Shown: positions 32,262 to 44,150, counted from the stretch's first letter. The stretch: 64,000 nucleotides of DNA from Lunularia cruciata (GCA_948567375.1 OX419757.1:37138001-37202000); one strand, 5' to 3'. The notes: a model not told the origin generated them from the sequence alone. Program-made: numbers and translations.

Positions 32262-34285
32262 ATGTACCTCGCGGCCTTACTGGCTCAATAAGGAAGCAGA
32301 GAAGCAAGGGAAGGAAGAAGAATAATGCGCAAAGATCCCAAAAGACAACCTCACAATTGATTGTCGTGAATGGAATCCTAGAAGGTAATCAAGTGAGAGT
32401 ATTAATAGATCCGGGAGCAACAGAGAATTTCTTGTCTCGCTTTGTTGCAATAAGATTGGGAATGGATTTAGAGAGAGATGGAAGTGAAGAAGTAGAGTTA
32501 CCAAATGGGCAAACAAAGAGGATTGAATCATTACCTAGATGGGTAACCCTCTCTGTAGGAGAATATCAGGAAGTAATTGAGTGGCGAGTGATACAGTTAG
32601 CCCGTTACGATGCAATTTTAGGCATGCCATGGATCGAGCAATACAACCCAATGGTGGATTGGAGGAAGAAAGTAGTGAGAACCCACCAATGGTCAATCAT
32701 TAGGGTTAAAGAAAAATCACACAAGCATAAATTGCCTCTATATGTTGTAGGGACGACAACTGTCTATAAGACCGATAGATGTTTTATGGGTCTAATAAGA
32801 GAAGTCCAGAGTGCACAACTTGCTGGATAAATTCTTGAGAAATTGAAGGATGTGGTGGATGAGTTTCAAGATGTCTTTCTCGATGATCGACCCTCAAGAT
32901 TACCACCTAAAAGGCGAGTAGATCACAAAATAGAGACACTCTCGAGGAAGACACCTCCTTGTAAGGCCCCATATCGCCTATCACTTCATGAGTTAGAGGA
33001 GTGTAAGACTCAAATTGAAGAGATTCTACAGAAAGGGTTCATCCAACCTAGTGTATCACCATATAGGGCCCTTGTCTTGTTTGTGAAGAAGAAGGATGGT
33101 ACAATGCGCATGTGCATTGACTATCGGAGTCTCAATCAGCAAACAGTGAAGAACAAATACCCTTTACCTTGCATGGATGACCTATTTGATCAACTCCATG
33201 GAGCAAGATACTTCACCAAATTGGACTTGCGGAGCGGTTATAATCAAATCCAAATTGCAGAGAAGGATGTGTACAAAACTGCCTTTCGAACCAAGTATGG
33301 CCACTTTGAGTATCTTGTGATGCCTTTTGGCCTCACCAATGCGCCTGCCACTTTCATGAGCCTAATGAATGACATATTTTGTCCATACTTGGATAAGTTT
33401 GTTATCGTCTTCTTGGATGATATCTTAGTATATAGTAGTAGGATGACAGAACACAAACAACATCTATGAGAGGTCCTCTAGATTCTAAGATAGAATCAGT
33501 TGTACGCCAAAATCTCAAAGTGTGAGTTTGGCAAGTCTGAAGTAGACTACTTAGGGCATAGAGTAACTGCAGAGGGCATTCAAGTATTGATAGATAAAAT
33601 AGAGGTCATTCAAAAATGGAGTGCCCCAGAAAATCAGACTCAAGTTAAGAGCTTCTTGGGGTTGACGGGATTCTATCATAGATTTGTCAAGGACTTCTCC
33701 AAGGTTGCACAGCCTTTAACGGCACTACTTGGCAAGGGGAAGAAGTGGACATGAGGAATCACACAAGAGTTGGCCTTTCAAGAATTGAAGGCCGCCTTGC
33801 TACATGCACCAATCTTGAAGTGGTATGACCCAAAACGTCCAATCAAGTTGGCTATAGATGCATCAAGCGTAGCAATAGGAGCAGTCCTACAACAAGAGTG
33901 GCATGACTGATGGCATCCAATTGCATATTTCTCTCAAAAGTTGTTACCGGCAGAGCGTAACTACCACACCACAGAACAAGAAGAGCTGGCCATCATTCTA
34001 GCAACCAAGCATTGGAAGCACTACTTGGGCAAGAAGGTATTTGTAGTAGAGATAGACCACAAACCTCTAGTCTACCTCGAGACGCAGAAGGATCTATCTC
34101 GTCACCAAATTTGGTGGGTAGAGTGGCGACAATGCTTCAACATGACAATCACCTATGTGGAAGGTAAGAAACAACTAGCAGATGCATTCACCCGTATGCC
34201 AATGGCCAACAACTTGGTGGCAGAGGTTAAGATTAACCTTGAATTCTGGCAAGAGATTCTAGCTGCTACAAAAACTGATCCATAG
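32252..34285 (+). pseudogene. pol: pol of element B: protease, RT, RNase H
   Basis: Protease with VRVLIDPGATENFLS (32252-32830). RT at 32843-33469 has [42 protein letters not shown] and the catalytic FLDDILVYS. The thumb is at 33500-33754 ([30 protein letters not shown]), and RNase H at about 33800-34285 ([43 protein letters not shown]). Stops at 32828-32830, 33467-33469, near 33480-33493, at 33752-33754, near 33907 and at 34283-34285 break it. It is clearly non-functional, but all domains are present. Confidence 0.93.
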
Positions 34286-34329
34286 ATTGTAGAAGCGCAA
34301 TTGTCCAAAGGTGTCACCAGCACCCAAGG

Positions 34330-35460
34330 ACTCACCTTTTGGGATGCAGATTATGGATCCCAAATGTCCCAGACTTACGCACCACCATTCTAGCGGAATA
34401 TCATGATTCGGCCATTGTAGCTCATGTCGGAGTAGACAAGACCTTGGATGCAGTCAAGCGCCATTACTATTGGCCCAAGATGAGCAACAACGTGATGGAC
34501 TATGTGCGTAGCTGCCTACTTTGTCAATAGAACAAAGCTTCTAATCAAGCTCCTGTAGGGCTCCTTCAACCTCTCTCCACTCCTACCCAACATTGAGAAC
34601 AAGTGAGTATGGATCTCGTATGCAAATTACCCAAGACCACCTCAGGGTTTGACTCCATTGTGGTCTTTGTGGACCGGCTCAGCAAAATGATTCACGTACG
34701 CCCTACCACCAAGGAGGTGACCACTCCACAACTAGCTCAACTATACTTAGATGCAGTCTTTGCTCACCATGGCTTGTCTAGAGTACTCATCACCGATAGA
34801 GGCACCCAATTCACCAGTTTGTTTTGGCAAACACTCTTTGGTTCCTTCAAAACCAAGTTGGCCATGTCTACATCTTACCAACCACAAACAAATGGCCAAA
34901 CAGAGCAGGCTAATTGCACAATTGAAGACATGTTACGCGGTTTCACCTTAGAAGAGCAAGAGAGGTGGGACACCTTACTACCGTTGGTGGAATTTGCTTA
35001 CAACAATTCAGTGAATGCTTCCACCCAGGTCACTCCGTTCTTCCTCATGTATGGTGAGCCCTTCACACCTTCTAGCTTGATGAAGATCCGTCCAATGACT
35101 ACCAAGGTTGATGCAGTCAACACATTTGTTTCTAGAATCCAACAAGGTGTGGAGAGCGCCAAGCACAGGTTACAGATTGGGCAAAATTGACAAAAACAGT
35201 ATGCTGATGCACACCGTTGGCACATGGAGTTCAATGTTGGGGATCAAGTGTGGCTATCAACAACCAACCTCACATTAGTTGGATCTTGTAAGCTCAGACC
35301 TCGTTTTATTGGGCCTTTCTCGATTCTTCGTCGCATTGGCGCTGTGGCCTATCACCTTGAGCTACCACCACACATGAAAATCCATCTAGTGTTCCATGTC
35401 TCCCTACTACGCAGATATGCTCCCCGATCAGGCCAAGGTCCTTCCACACAAGACATTTGA
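34330..35460 (+). pseudogene. Integrase of element B
   Basis: The zinc-binding domain at 34339-34530 (HDSAIVAHVGVDKTLD...CLLCQ) fits the H-x-H...C-x2-C pattern. The catalytic core at 34603-35190 has MDLVCKLPKTTSGFDSIVVFVD, ITDRGTQFTSLFW and the TNGQTEQAN block carrying the third acidic residue nearby. The C-terminal domain at 35224-35460 has FNVGDQVWLSTTNL, RFIGPFSIL and KIHLVFHVSLLRRY. Stops separate the three parts: TAG after LLCQ, TGA (W to stop) before the core, and TGA near 35188 (shared with element C). Confidence 0.93.
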
Positions 35461-35486
35461 CCTTGTCCGACACTCATTGATGGCAT

Positions 35487-35680
35487 AGAGGAATATGAAG
35501 TAGAGCGGATTCTCCAAAAATGCATGCGTGGTACTCGCCATCCGCGGGTGGAATATCTAGTACAATGGAAAGGTTAACCCCTCTATGAAGCAACCTGGGA
35601 ACCCACTGCCAATTTGGCACATGCACCGGTGTTGGTACAAGCATTTGAGCAACAATTGTGCAATGAGGATGTTGCGTCTT
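35487..35680 (+). pseudogene. Chromodomain of element B
   Basis: EYEVERILQKCMRGTRH...VEYLVQWKG, then a stop where the relative at 40523 has Tyr, then PLYEATWEP. This is the Y-x-V-E-x-I-L...W-K-G-x...W-E-P pattern of integrase-linked chromodomains, thought to guide insertion to marked chromatin. Confidence 0.9.
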
Positions 35681-35693
35681 AAAAGGAGGGAGG
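35681..35693 (+). other. Polypurine tract of element B
   Basis: AAAAGGAGGGAGG directly before the 3' LTR, the expected plus-strand priming site. The same tract precedes the LTR at 40713 and the LTR of element C (minus). Confidence 0.85.
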
Positions 35694-35695
35694 TC

Positions 35696-36279
35696 TGTAA
35701 TACCAAGGGTTAGCCATATGATCTAGATGTGAAATTTGGTTTGGTAACTTCTAGAATGATTTTATACATGATGGTCAAAATAGATCAGAAAGATGTATCA
35801 CCAAAAGGGGACTTCTACTAATAGAGTAGGAACCGAAATATGCCTAAAATCTTTGAAGGCAATTTCGGAGGCCTAAACGGATGAATTAGGCCTAAAAAAT
35901 GTGCAAAGCCCCCCCCCCCCTTGGTGGAGGAAAGGCTGGCCTTTTGTCCCCCTTGCTTTGTCTCATCAAGAGCTTTCCAATGGTACCTTACGTGATTCTC
36001 AGATTCCTACAAGAAGATTCCATAAAAGATCCCTTTCGGTCAAAGCTTGTTTGACCAACCAGATAGGACCTAGACCAGACAGGTCACCCATCCAAGTAAG
36101 TAATCCAAGGGTGGAGCTTGCTGACATGTCACCTATCTGTGTCCCTAATCCTATGGTGGAACTTCCTTGGAGGAGATCCTCTTTGTTTATATAATAAAGA
36201 GAAGGTGCTCCCTTGGGGCATCGAATGTATGAGTGTGCAATCTGTGTTTTCTCTCTTCTCTTGTCCTTGGAGTATTACA
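35696..36279 (+). repeat. 3' LTR of element B (584 bp)
   Basis: TGTAATACC...GTATTACA. A TATA-like TATATAATAAAG lies at about 36188. A C-run of about 12 near 35909 varies in length between copies. Confidence 0.93.
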
Positions 36280-36284
36280 CTCTA
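36280..36284. other. Right target-site duplication of element B (CTCTA)
   Basis: Exact repeat of 30385-30389. Confidence 0.92.
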
Positions 36285-37700
36285 CCATCTTCCCATACCC
36301 AAAGAAGATGACTACCCTCCAATCTAAATTGCTTGGCTGGTTGAGGGATATGGTCTCTCTCCTTGGCACCAACTTTACCACCAATGGATACTTGTGCATA
36401 GATAATCCATCACTAAGATATTATCATGAATGTCTTGTTGAACTATACCAATATTTCCACCCTTTGGATATGTGATCTCAACAATTCCTCTTGTATGTGT
36501 TGAGAGAGATACCACCATGGTTTCAAAGAATATACGTAAAAAGGTATATACATAACAACCTAGCACCATGTCCTCATATGTCTCACCATGCCTATGTGCT
36601 CCGGTCTGATCTTGTTGGTTGGGATATGGATTTCTACTCAACTCATTTGCATCATAGTTCACTACTCCTAGTTTGTGAATAATAATGGAATCATAGTCTT
36701 GTAAAATCAAAGTACATTGTGCGAGAGTCACTAAAAGCTTAATGGATTCCATCAATCACTTTAATGGTTGATGATCACTAATGGGAGTGAAGGAGTTATC
36801 AAATAGGTAACATTGGTAATTTTCTATTATCCATACTACTGCCAAGCACTCTTCCTCATATATACTTTGCCTCCGTTCAATTGTTGGAGTGACTAGCATA
36901 TGCCACCACAAACTTGTTCCCCTTATCACCTTGTTGCCTGAGCATTGCTCCAAGCCCCAATGTACTCCAATCAATATAAACATGGAATGGTTATCCTTTG
37001 ATTGATCTCCTAAGAATAGGAGCAAGTGTCAACCTCTCCTTGAGCTCTATAAAAGCTCTCTCTTGCTAATCTCCCCAACACCAATCATGTGTAAGCTTGG
37101 TCAGCTTTATCAAGACCTTGGCAATAGCACTAATTCTCTAACATGTTGGTGATACAAGTTTTATAACCCAAGTAATGCTTGCACTTTGCTCACATCCGTA
37201 GGCCAAGGAATATGTGCAATAGCCTCCATCTTGGTCTATTGAACACCAAGTCCACTAAGATAGATAATGTGACCCAAATACTCAACCTTCTCATGGAAGA
37301 TGTCATAACATTTGTGGTATTGAAGCTAGATTGCTTAGACACTAGAGTAGTAGTGTTGGTAGTCAAAGGTATTTTGACAAATACTCATAAACTACTTGTT
37401 GATGGTCAAATTTCATGTTTGGGGTATTGTTCACATGGTAGGACCCATTGTCACTTGACCATTAATGATACCTTGCTCAAATTAGGATGATACCTTGCTC
37501 AAAGATCCAAGTATTAAAGACCTTTGCATGCCCAATCACATCAAAGACCTCATCCAATGTATGCATGTCATACCAATTTGTCCTAGTCTTCTATTATAGG
37601 ATGGTAATCTCCATACATCCACCTATTTGTGTAGTTTCCATGCATATCCTTCTTGGTTGACATCCTTCTTGGAGAGTATAGCTAAAGCACACACTCCAAG
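36285..37700 (-). pseudogene. RT thumb and RNase H of gypsy element E (5' half)
   Basis: Minus-strand blocks: an RT-thumb-like EAIAHIPWPTDVSKVQALLGL near 37150-37220, then RNase H with IERRQSIYEEECLAVVWII and PISDHQPLK (36756-36840). This is followed by LILQDYDSIIIHKLGVVNYDANELSRNP (about 36620-36700), the classic gypsy RNase H end. E is not a B- or A-family member and is heavily decayed. Its integrase is on the far side of B (29700-30384). Confidence 0.78.
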
Positions 37701-39356
37701 TGAAATTTCCACCAAACGAGCATGAAAAAGATCTCTACTTTGGCTTTGAATCAATGTTCTTTCCATGTCACAATATTTGTAGGGATGTCAAAAAATTGGT
37801 GTATCACTCGTCATCTCAATCCAAAAACCAAGTCCTTTTAGAGCACCCAAATCCTTCACACTAAAGGAAAAACAACTCATGTAGCTCAAGAACCTCTAAA
37901 CTCTTTGTCTTTCCCTTCTTATAAACATGGGTCCAATGTTTGGCTCCCAAGTATCCTCTATAACAAATGTAAGAGCCAAAGACACACTAATTGGTTGCTA
38001 CATTGGGCCCTTAGGAGCAATAATGTCATGTTCCCAGCCAATAGAGTCCCCAACCTCAATGAGAAAAACTCTCTTTGCTCTGGCTTCAAGCTCCATACGT
38101 CTTCTAGTTGCATCTTAAGAAGACCAAAGGTGTAACCCAAGTAGACCACACTCACCTAGATGGACCCTAGGTAAACTAATCTCACTATTAGCCATTGGTT
38201 GTATCCCAAGAATGCCATACTCACCTGATCCATCACTCCCAACATATGCTTGAATTGTCTTGATAGGCACAAAGCTCACAAGCGTCCAAGCAATGATACT
38301 TATCAAGTGCATTCTATGCTACTCTACCAAGCTAAGACTCATAAACCAAGTCAAATAATTCAGGTCTATAACAAATAGATGCATCTAACATTAATCAAAA
38401 TATGGTAGTATCAATATGAAAATCCATCACCTGGTCCCTCTCATCAAAGTTGCACTCTACCAATTGTTGTAACTATGAGTTCTAAACAAGTCCAAGACCT
38501 TCCTCGCAAAAAGCATGGGAGCCAAGGAAACTTATAAGTGTGGGTAAAGTAGATTTTGGTTATCCAACAAGGTTCACCACTACCAAAGGTGACCTATCAT
38601 CCACTACCACCATTTAAGACTAACGTATAACATCCAAAATATCATCAACAATAAGGTGGTCTAGTTGATAAATCCCATCATAAGCACACCATAAAACCTT
38701 TCTAGGTAAGAGATTCATCCACCAAAGACAAAGACAATGAGCCCATGATATTGATTGCATCTAAAAATATAGTATGTCTCATCTAATAATTGAACTAATA
38801 TGTCCTCACTACCACCCATGTATGAGAATCACCCATCAAAGGGATGTTTGCAAAATGTAGGATAGAGAAATAGATTGATGAATCTTGAAATGTTATTGTA
38901 TGTTATGTAACATCTCTCAAAACACACCAAAATGGGCATCTTATAGACCCTTATCTTGGTCACCATAGGTACATCCTTGGCATGGCCGTCCAAAAGTCAC
39001 CAAATGAATGAGACCATGCTTCTCAAAATCCTATACCCCGAGTAAGAAAATTTCTCATGGTAGGGTCTTTGGGTAATCCTTGATTATTGACATCAATAAT
39101 AGCTTAGAATACCAATAGGCCAAGTGTGCAACATGATATAGAGAGACTCACTTGGCAATCTCATCTCTTTGTACATACAAGTACTTGCATACTTGTATAC
39201 TTACCTATAGTACCACAACTAGTCTAATGCTAATCCCACCAAACAAGTCTAATAGATATACTCTCCCTATTAGATATTGCCAAGCAATGAGTGCGGTATC
39301 TAAAGGTGACAAGGTAATAGAATTTGAAGACTCATCCTCGCATAGGTCTCTTGGTG
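37701..39356. other. Decayed sequence, probably upstream part of element E
   Basis: Possible RT N-terminal remnants near 37600-37750 on the minus strand (ALAILSKKD, resembling the V-x-KKDG block). Beyond that no domain, LTR or gene can be supported. Confidence 0.4.
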
Positions 39357-39360
39357 GTAC

Positions 39361-40051
39361 TGTGAGCCGGCATGTCTCTCACTCAGGATGAACCTCTGAT
39401 GGCTATTATGGTAGCGCACCATGGACTAAGAAGGCAAGGAACCCAAACTCCATCATACTCCTCCAAGACTAACACTCCAAGACTCAAGACATTGCTCACT
39501 AGAGAACTCAATGAGAGAGAGATAGTTGCAAATGAAAGGATGATGAGTACCTCCTCACCCCTTGTTTATATACTTGTGAAATAGTTACGTACCAAAGTTA
39601 CTAATTACCGTAGTAACTCAAGTTACTAGACTAAAAGTCAAGTAAAGTCAAAAAGTAGAAAGGAATATCCATTCACATGAGCATATTCCCCTAAGCATGT
39701 GGTCTTATCTTGACCAAACCACTAAGTCAAGGATTCCTTCACATGGGCTATCCTTGGACTAAAGAAGAATCCAAAACAAAAAGGCTTGCGGGCTCAAGAG
39801 TTCTCAACTCTTTCCTCAAAGCCAAACACCTAGGAATAATACCAAGTCAACACACTAAAATCCAAAATAGTGGTGCTCATCTTTTCTACTTCCTCTAAAG
39901 TAAAGTGCCCTCTATATTAGCTATGACTAACTTTAGCTAACCATGACTAATATAGAACCATCCTTTTATCTCTATAAATAATACCTCTTAAGTACTTGTA
40001 ATACCAAGCTAAATATCACAATACCACACACATGCACAAATGGGTGTTACA
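39361..40051 (+). mobile_element. Solo LTR, family S, copy 1 (691 bp, TSD GTAC)
   Basis: Starts TGTGAGCCGG, ends GGGTGTTACA, and is flanked by GTAC on both sides (39357-39360 and 40052-40055). A TATA-like CTATAAATAA is near 39972. A near-identical copy of 689 bp is at 46772-47460 inside element C. No coding sequence lies between the ends, so it is either a solo LTR or a very short non-autonomous element. Confidence 0.88.
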
Positions 40052-40055
40052 GTAC

Positions 40056-40522
40056 AAAGGATTCACTCCAAACTTACTGCACTAATTGATCCGCATGTTG
40101 CTACAATGCCTTGTTAGAACTCCACAATGGAACATCCAAGATTGATAAAACAATTCCTTTCATACTCCAAATCTGAGTGATCTCCTCTAGTATTGTGGTA
40201 TCTTCCTCATGGGCATTCCTATCCAATAATCACCAAGCAAAGTAATGAACCACTAAAAGTTGAAATTGATGCCATGGTCCTTGATTATAATGAGCCAAGA
40301 CTACCATTACTAAAGCATACTAGTATGCAATAGTCTTGTCTCACTTAATTTCCAACTTGGCCTAAAAGAGGTTGTCTCATCTCAATAATCAATACTAAAA
40401 CCCATGGTATGTAACACTACTCCACCAACTAGCCCATCATATGACTTTTCCACTATCATAGTGGCTTGAGCTCTCACCATAGAGCTATGATAATATGATT
40501 GGGCTAAATCTGGACAATGAGC
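40056..40522. other. Unassigned AT-rich DNA
   Basis: No domain or repeat recognised. Confidence 0.4.
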
Positions 40523-41201
40523 ATGATTCTCCAAAAACGCATGCGTGGTACTCGCCATCCGCGGGTGGAATATCTTGTACAATGGAAAGGTTACCCCCTC
40601 TATGAAGCAACCTGGGAACCCGCTGCCAATTTGGCACATGCACCGGTGTTGGTACAAGCATTTGAGCAACAATTGCGTAACGAGGACATTGCGTCTTAAA
40701 AGGAGGGAGGTCTGTAATACCAAGGGTTAGCCATATGATCTCGATATGAAATTCGGTTTGGTAACTTCTAGAATGATTTTATACATGATGGTCAAAATAG
40801 ATCAGATAGAAGTATCACCAAAAGAGTATGAACGGATGAATTAGGCCTCAAAAATGTGCAGTTCCCCCCCTACTTTGTCTCGTCAAGAGCTTTCCGACGG
40901 TACCTTACTCACGTGATTCTCATATTCCTACAAGAAGATTCCCTAAAAGATCCCTTTCGGTCAAAGCTTGTTTGACCAACCAGATAGGACCTAGACCAGA
41001 CAAGTCACCCATCCAAGTAAGTAATCCAAAGGGTGGAGCTTGCTGACATGTCACCTATCTGTGTCCCTAATCCTATGGTGGAACTTCCTTGGAGGAGATC
41101 CTCTTCTTCTATATAATAAAGAGAAGGTGCTCCCTTGGGGCATCAAATGTTTGAGTGTGCAATTTGTGTTTTCTCTCTTCTCTTGTCCTCGCAGTATTAC
41201 A
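40523..41201 (+). mobile_element. 3'-end fragment of a B-family chromovirus (chromodomain + LTR)
   Basis: Begins abruptly at ATTCTCCAAAAACGCATGCG inside the chromodomain (QWKGYPLYEATWEP is intact here), then the polypurine tract and an LTR from 40713 to 41201 (TGTAATACC...GTATTACA, 489 bp, with an internal deletion compared with 584 bp). There is no matching 5' part to the left. It mirrors the 3' end of element C (45270-45711) in the opposite orientation, and the two bracket the segment 41202-45269. Confidence 0.85.
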
Positions 41202-42217
41202 ACATGTGTCTTTGGATTAGTTATCTAAGACATTAGAGAGGAGTGGGACGGGAGATAAAGAGTAAGATAAGTTACCCACAAGTTGAATTATAGTTTAGAG
41301 TGAAGAAGTGGTGGAGAAAGCAAAGGAATTAGTAGAATTAGATAGACCTAAAGAAGAAGAAGTGATTGGAGGATCATCGGGTTTGGAAGCCAAAGAAGAA
41401 GTAGACATTGGATTGTAGTAGAAAAAGATTGGAGATTTGAAGAGGTAGATATAAAGAAGTGTTTTTTCATTTAGGATCTGTAGGTTTGTAGACTTATTGC
41501 ATAAGGGTATTTTTGTTAACAATTGTAGATTGCTCTATTATTTGAAGGAGTCATTCATAGTCTTATGTTGTTCAATATTCCAATTTTTTGGAGATAGATA
41601 AAGCAAAGTGTTGAGTTTAGTGCTCGTCACTTGAGCTTAATTCCAAGTATCAATTCTGTGTTTTTGTATTTGTGAGTGTGTGGAGAATTCCAAAGTGTAA
41701 GTCATTGTGCTTGTTGGAAGTTAGATTTGATAGCCATGATCTTCATTCTGTGTGTTTGATCGTGAGTGAAGTGCAATTAGAGCAATGCCTTGACAGATCT
41801 AAGAAGAATTGTAATGTTGGTAGTATTCTACATTTGTGAGTGTAGTGTTGAGTTGATGTGAAGCAATTTCAATCAAGGAAATTGTGCCTTCAATGGAAGG
41901 ATGGAACAAAATTTTGAGGCAAAGGTGCCTTGTAATGAAGTAGTCATCTTTGGAAGAATTTGAATCATCACAATCAAATTTGTTTGGAAAGATTTGAATG
42001 AGTTGTGATTAGTAAGTGTTAATTTGTGACAAGTCTACAAATCAGTGCTTGTTACTCTCTTTTGGGTGTGGTTTCTACTTGAGAGACTAAAGACACAACC
42101 AAGAAGAACTACTCATTACCATTTGTCTTTGTATTTGATCATTTCTGATTTGTGTCTTAGTGGGAACAAACTTTAGTTACCTAATTATCACAAAAGTGAT
42201 ATTTTCCGGGTGTCACA
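41202..42217 (+). mobile_element. Right part of insertion H (unclassified element)
   Basis: Lies between the LTR end at 41201 and the 5-bp duplication ACTAT at 42218-42222. Its right end is GGGTGTCACA, the inverted form of TGTGACACCC, close to the other end of H (TGTGGTACCT at 54023 minus). Near 41310-41410 it encodes a lysine/glutamate-rich stretch (VVEKAKELVELDRPKEEEVIGG), similar in character to the minus-strand ORFs at 50896-53352. No transposase or pol domain is seen. Confidence 0.5.
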
Positions 42218-42633
42218 ACTATCTTGGCAAGAAGCCATTTGTAGTGGAGATAGATCAAATATCTCTAGTCTACCTTAATACACAAAAAGATCTATCTCAT
42301 CAATAAATTTGGTGGGAAAAGTGGAGAAAACAATTCAACATGACAATCACATATGTGGAAGGCAAGAAGCAACTTGCAAATACATTTAGCCAAATGCCTT
42401 TGGCAAACAATCTGGTAGTAGAGGTCAAGATGAACCTTTAATTTTGGCCAAGGATTCTTGTTGCTGCAAAAATTGACCCATAGATTGTAAGAACTCATTC
42501 ATCCAAAGGCATCACCAATACCAAAGGACACACCTTTTGTGATGGCAGGTTATAGATCACAAATGCCATGACCATCAAACCACCCTCCTAACATAATGTC
42601 ATGATTCTACCATCGTAAGTTATATTAGACGGA

Positions 42634-43130
42634 ACAAGACCTTAAATGCAATCAAATGCCATTACTACTATTGGCCCAAGATGAGCAAAGATGTGATGGA
42701 ATACATTCAAAGTTGCCTACTTTGTCAACTAAATAAAGCATCTGATCAAGGTCCCACTAGACTCTTTCAACTCCTCCCTACTCCTCCACAACATGGGGAA
42801 CAAGTAAGAAAAAACTAAACCCTAAACCCTAAACCCTAAACCCTCCATTGTATTCTTTGTTGACTGACTTAGCAAAATCCAACAAGACCAGCGAGACCTT
42901 AAATGTAATCAAATGCCATTAATGCTTGCCCAAGATGAGCAATAATGTGATGGAATACATTCAAAGTTGCCTACTTTGTCAATAAAATAAAATTTCTAAT
43001 CAAGCTTCCACCGTATCTTCAACCTCTCCCTACTCATACAAAATAGTGAGAACAAGTAAGCATGGAGCATATTTGTGAATTGCCCAAGACCACCTTATTG
43101 TTTGACCTCATCATAGTCTTTGTCAACCAA
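42634..43130 (+). repeat. ~257-bp tandem duplication of the integrase zinc-finger segment in D
   Basis: AAGACCTTAAATG-AATCAAATGCC and GATGGAATACATTCAAAGTTGCCTACTTTGTCAA occur in both 42634-42880 and 42881-43130. The copies have diverged. The telomeric tract lies in the first copy. Confidence 0.85.
42815..42844 (+). repeat. Interstitial telomeric tract (CTAAACC)4
   Basis: Thirty uninterrupted bases of the plant telomere repeat CCCTAAA. It replaces about 47 bp of integrase sequence that is present in B (between CAAGTGAG and CCATTGTGG). Confidence 0.95.
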
Positions 43131-44150
43131 CTTAGCAAAATGATTCAAGTGCGTCCTACCACCAAGGATATGCCTACTTCTCAATTAGCCCCATTGTATT
43201 TAGATGTAGTATTTTTTCACAATGGCCTATCTTGAGTGCTCATCATTGATAGAGGCACTCAATTCACTAGTTTATTTTGGAAAACACTCTTTGTTATCTT
43301 CAAAACCAAATTGGCCATGTCTATAGCTTACCATCTATAGACCGATGGATAAACATAGCTGGCTAATTGCACTATTGAGGATATGCTTTGGGGCTCCACC
43401 TTTGATGAGGAAGAGAGGTAGTACACTTTACTTCTATTGGTGGAATTTTCCTACAACAATTTAGTGAATGCATCCACATAAGTCCCGCCATTCTTCCTCA
43501 TGTATAGAAAGCATCCTTTCACAACTTTGAGCTTGATGAGGATCCATCTAATGGGTACCAAGGTTGATGTGTCAACACTTTTTTTTTAGAATCCAACAAA
43601 GTGTGGAGAATGCCAAGCATAGGTTGTAGATTGCCCAAAATCAATAGAAACAATATGCTTATACACATCACCACAACATGGAGTTCAATGTTGGGGATCT
43701 AGTTTGTTTATTTACAACCAACCTCATATTAGTTGGCACTCATAAGTTCAGACCTTGTTTTATTGTGCCTTTTCCGATCCTTTGGCAAGTTGGCATAATG
43801 GCCAATCACCTTGAGCTACCGCCATACATGAAGATCTATCCTATGTTCCGCTTTTTCTTACTATATAGATATGCACCTTGATTGCTCCACTTTCCTTCCA
43901 TACAAGAAATTTTGACCTTGTTTAACACTCATTGATGGCACAGAGGAATATGAAGTCAAACATTTTCTCCCAAAATGCATCTCCGGTACTCACCATATGC
44001 ATGTAGAATATCTTATACATTGGAAAGGGTACCCACTGTATGAGGCAATGTGAGAGCTTACAACTAACTTGACCCATGCACGGATGTTAATATAGTCTTT
44101 TGAGCAACAACTTAACAACAAGGATGTCACGTCTTAAAAGGAGAGAGGTT

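Larger units (their letters stand above)
30390..36279 (+). mobile_element. Chromovirus B (Ty3/gypsy), complete boundaries, decayed, 5.89 kb
   Basis: Bounded by TGTAATACC (30390) and GTATTACA (36279) with an identical 5-bp target duplication CTCTA. Order: damaged 5' LTR, second leader ORF, gag with zinc knuckle, protease, RT, RNase H, integrase, chromodomain, polypurine tract, 3' LTR (584 bp). The C-terminal chromodomain makes it a chromovirus. A deletion removed the last ~107 bp of the 5' LTR, the primer-binding site and most of the first leader ORF, so it cannot prime reverse transcription in cis. Many stops break the coding region, most of them single C-to-T or G-to-A changes compared with element C. 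Confidence 0.96.
42218..44110 (+). pseudogene. RNase H / integrase / chromodomain remnants of D
   Basis: Readable in pieces: RNase H end (ANTFSQMPLANNLV), integrase zinc finger twice (YYWPKMS-type, duplicated), core (TTKDMPTSQLAPLYLDVVF, DRGTQFTSLFW), C-terminal domain 43678-43881 (FNVGDLVCLFTTNL, ELPPYMKI) and chromodomain near 43950-44050 (EYEVKHFLPKC...WKGYPLYEA). Many stops and frameshifts. Confidence 0.8.

Noticed and set aside
32410-32424. Protease active site DPG instead of DSG/DTG in element B as a loss of function
   Set aside because: DPGAT-type sites are common in plant gypsy elements, so this is not evidence of damage or novelty.
41205-42217. Calling 41205-42217 a solo LTR with CAACA/CAACT flanks
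   Set aside because: A better explanation is the right part of insertion H: its end lies against ACTAT, matched at the end of G.
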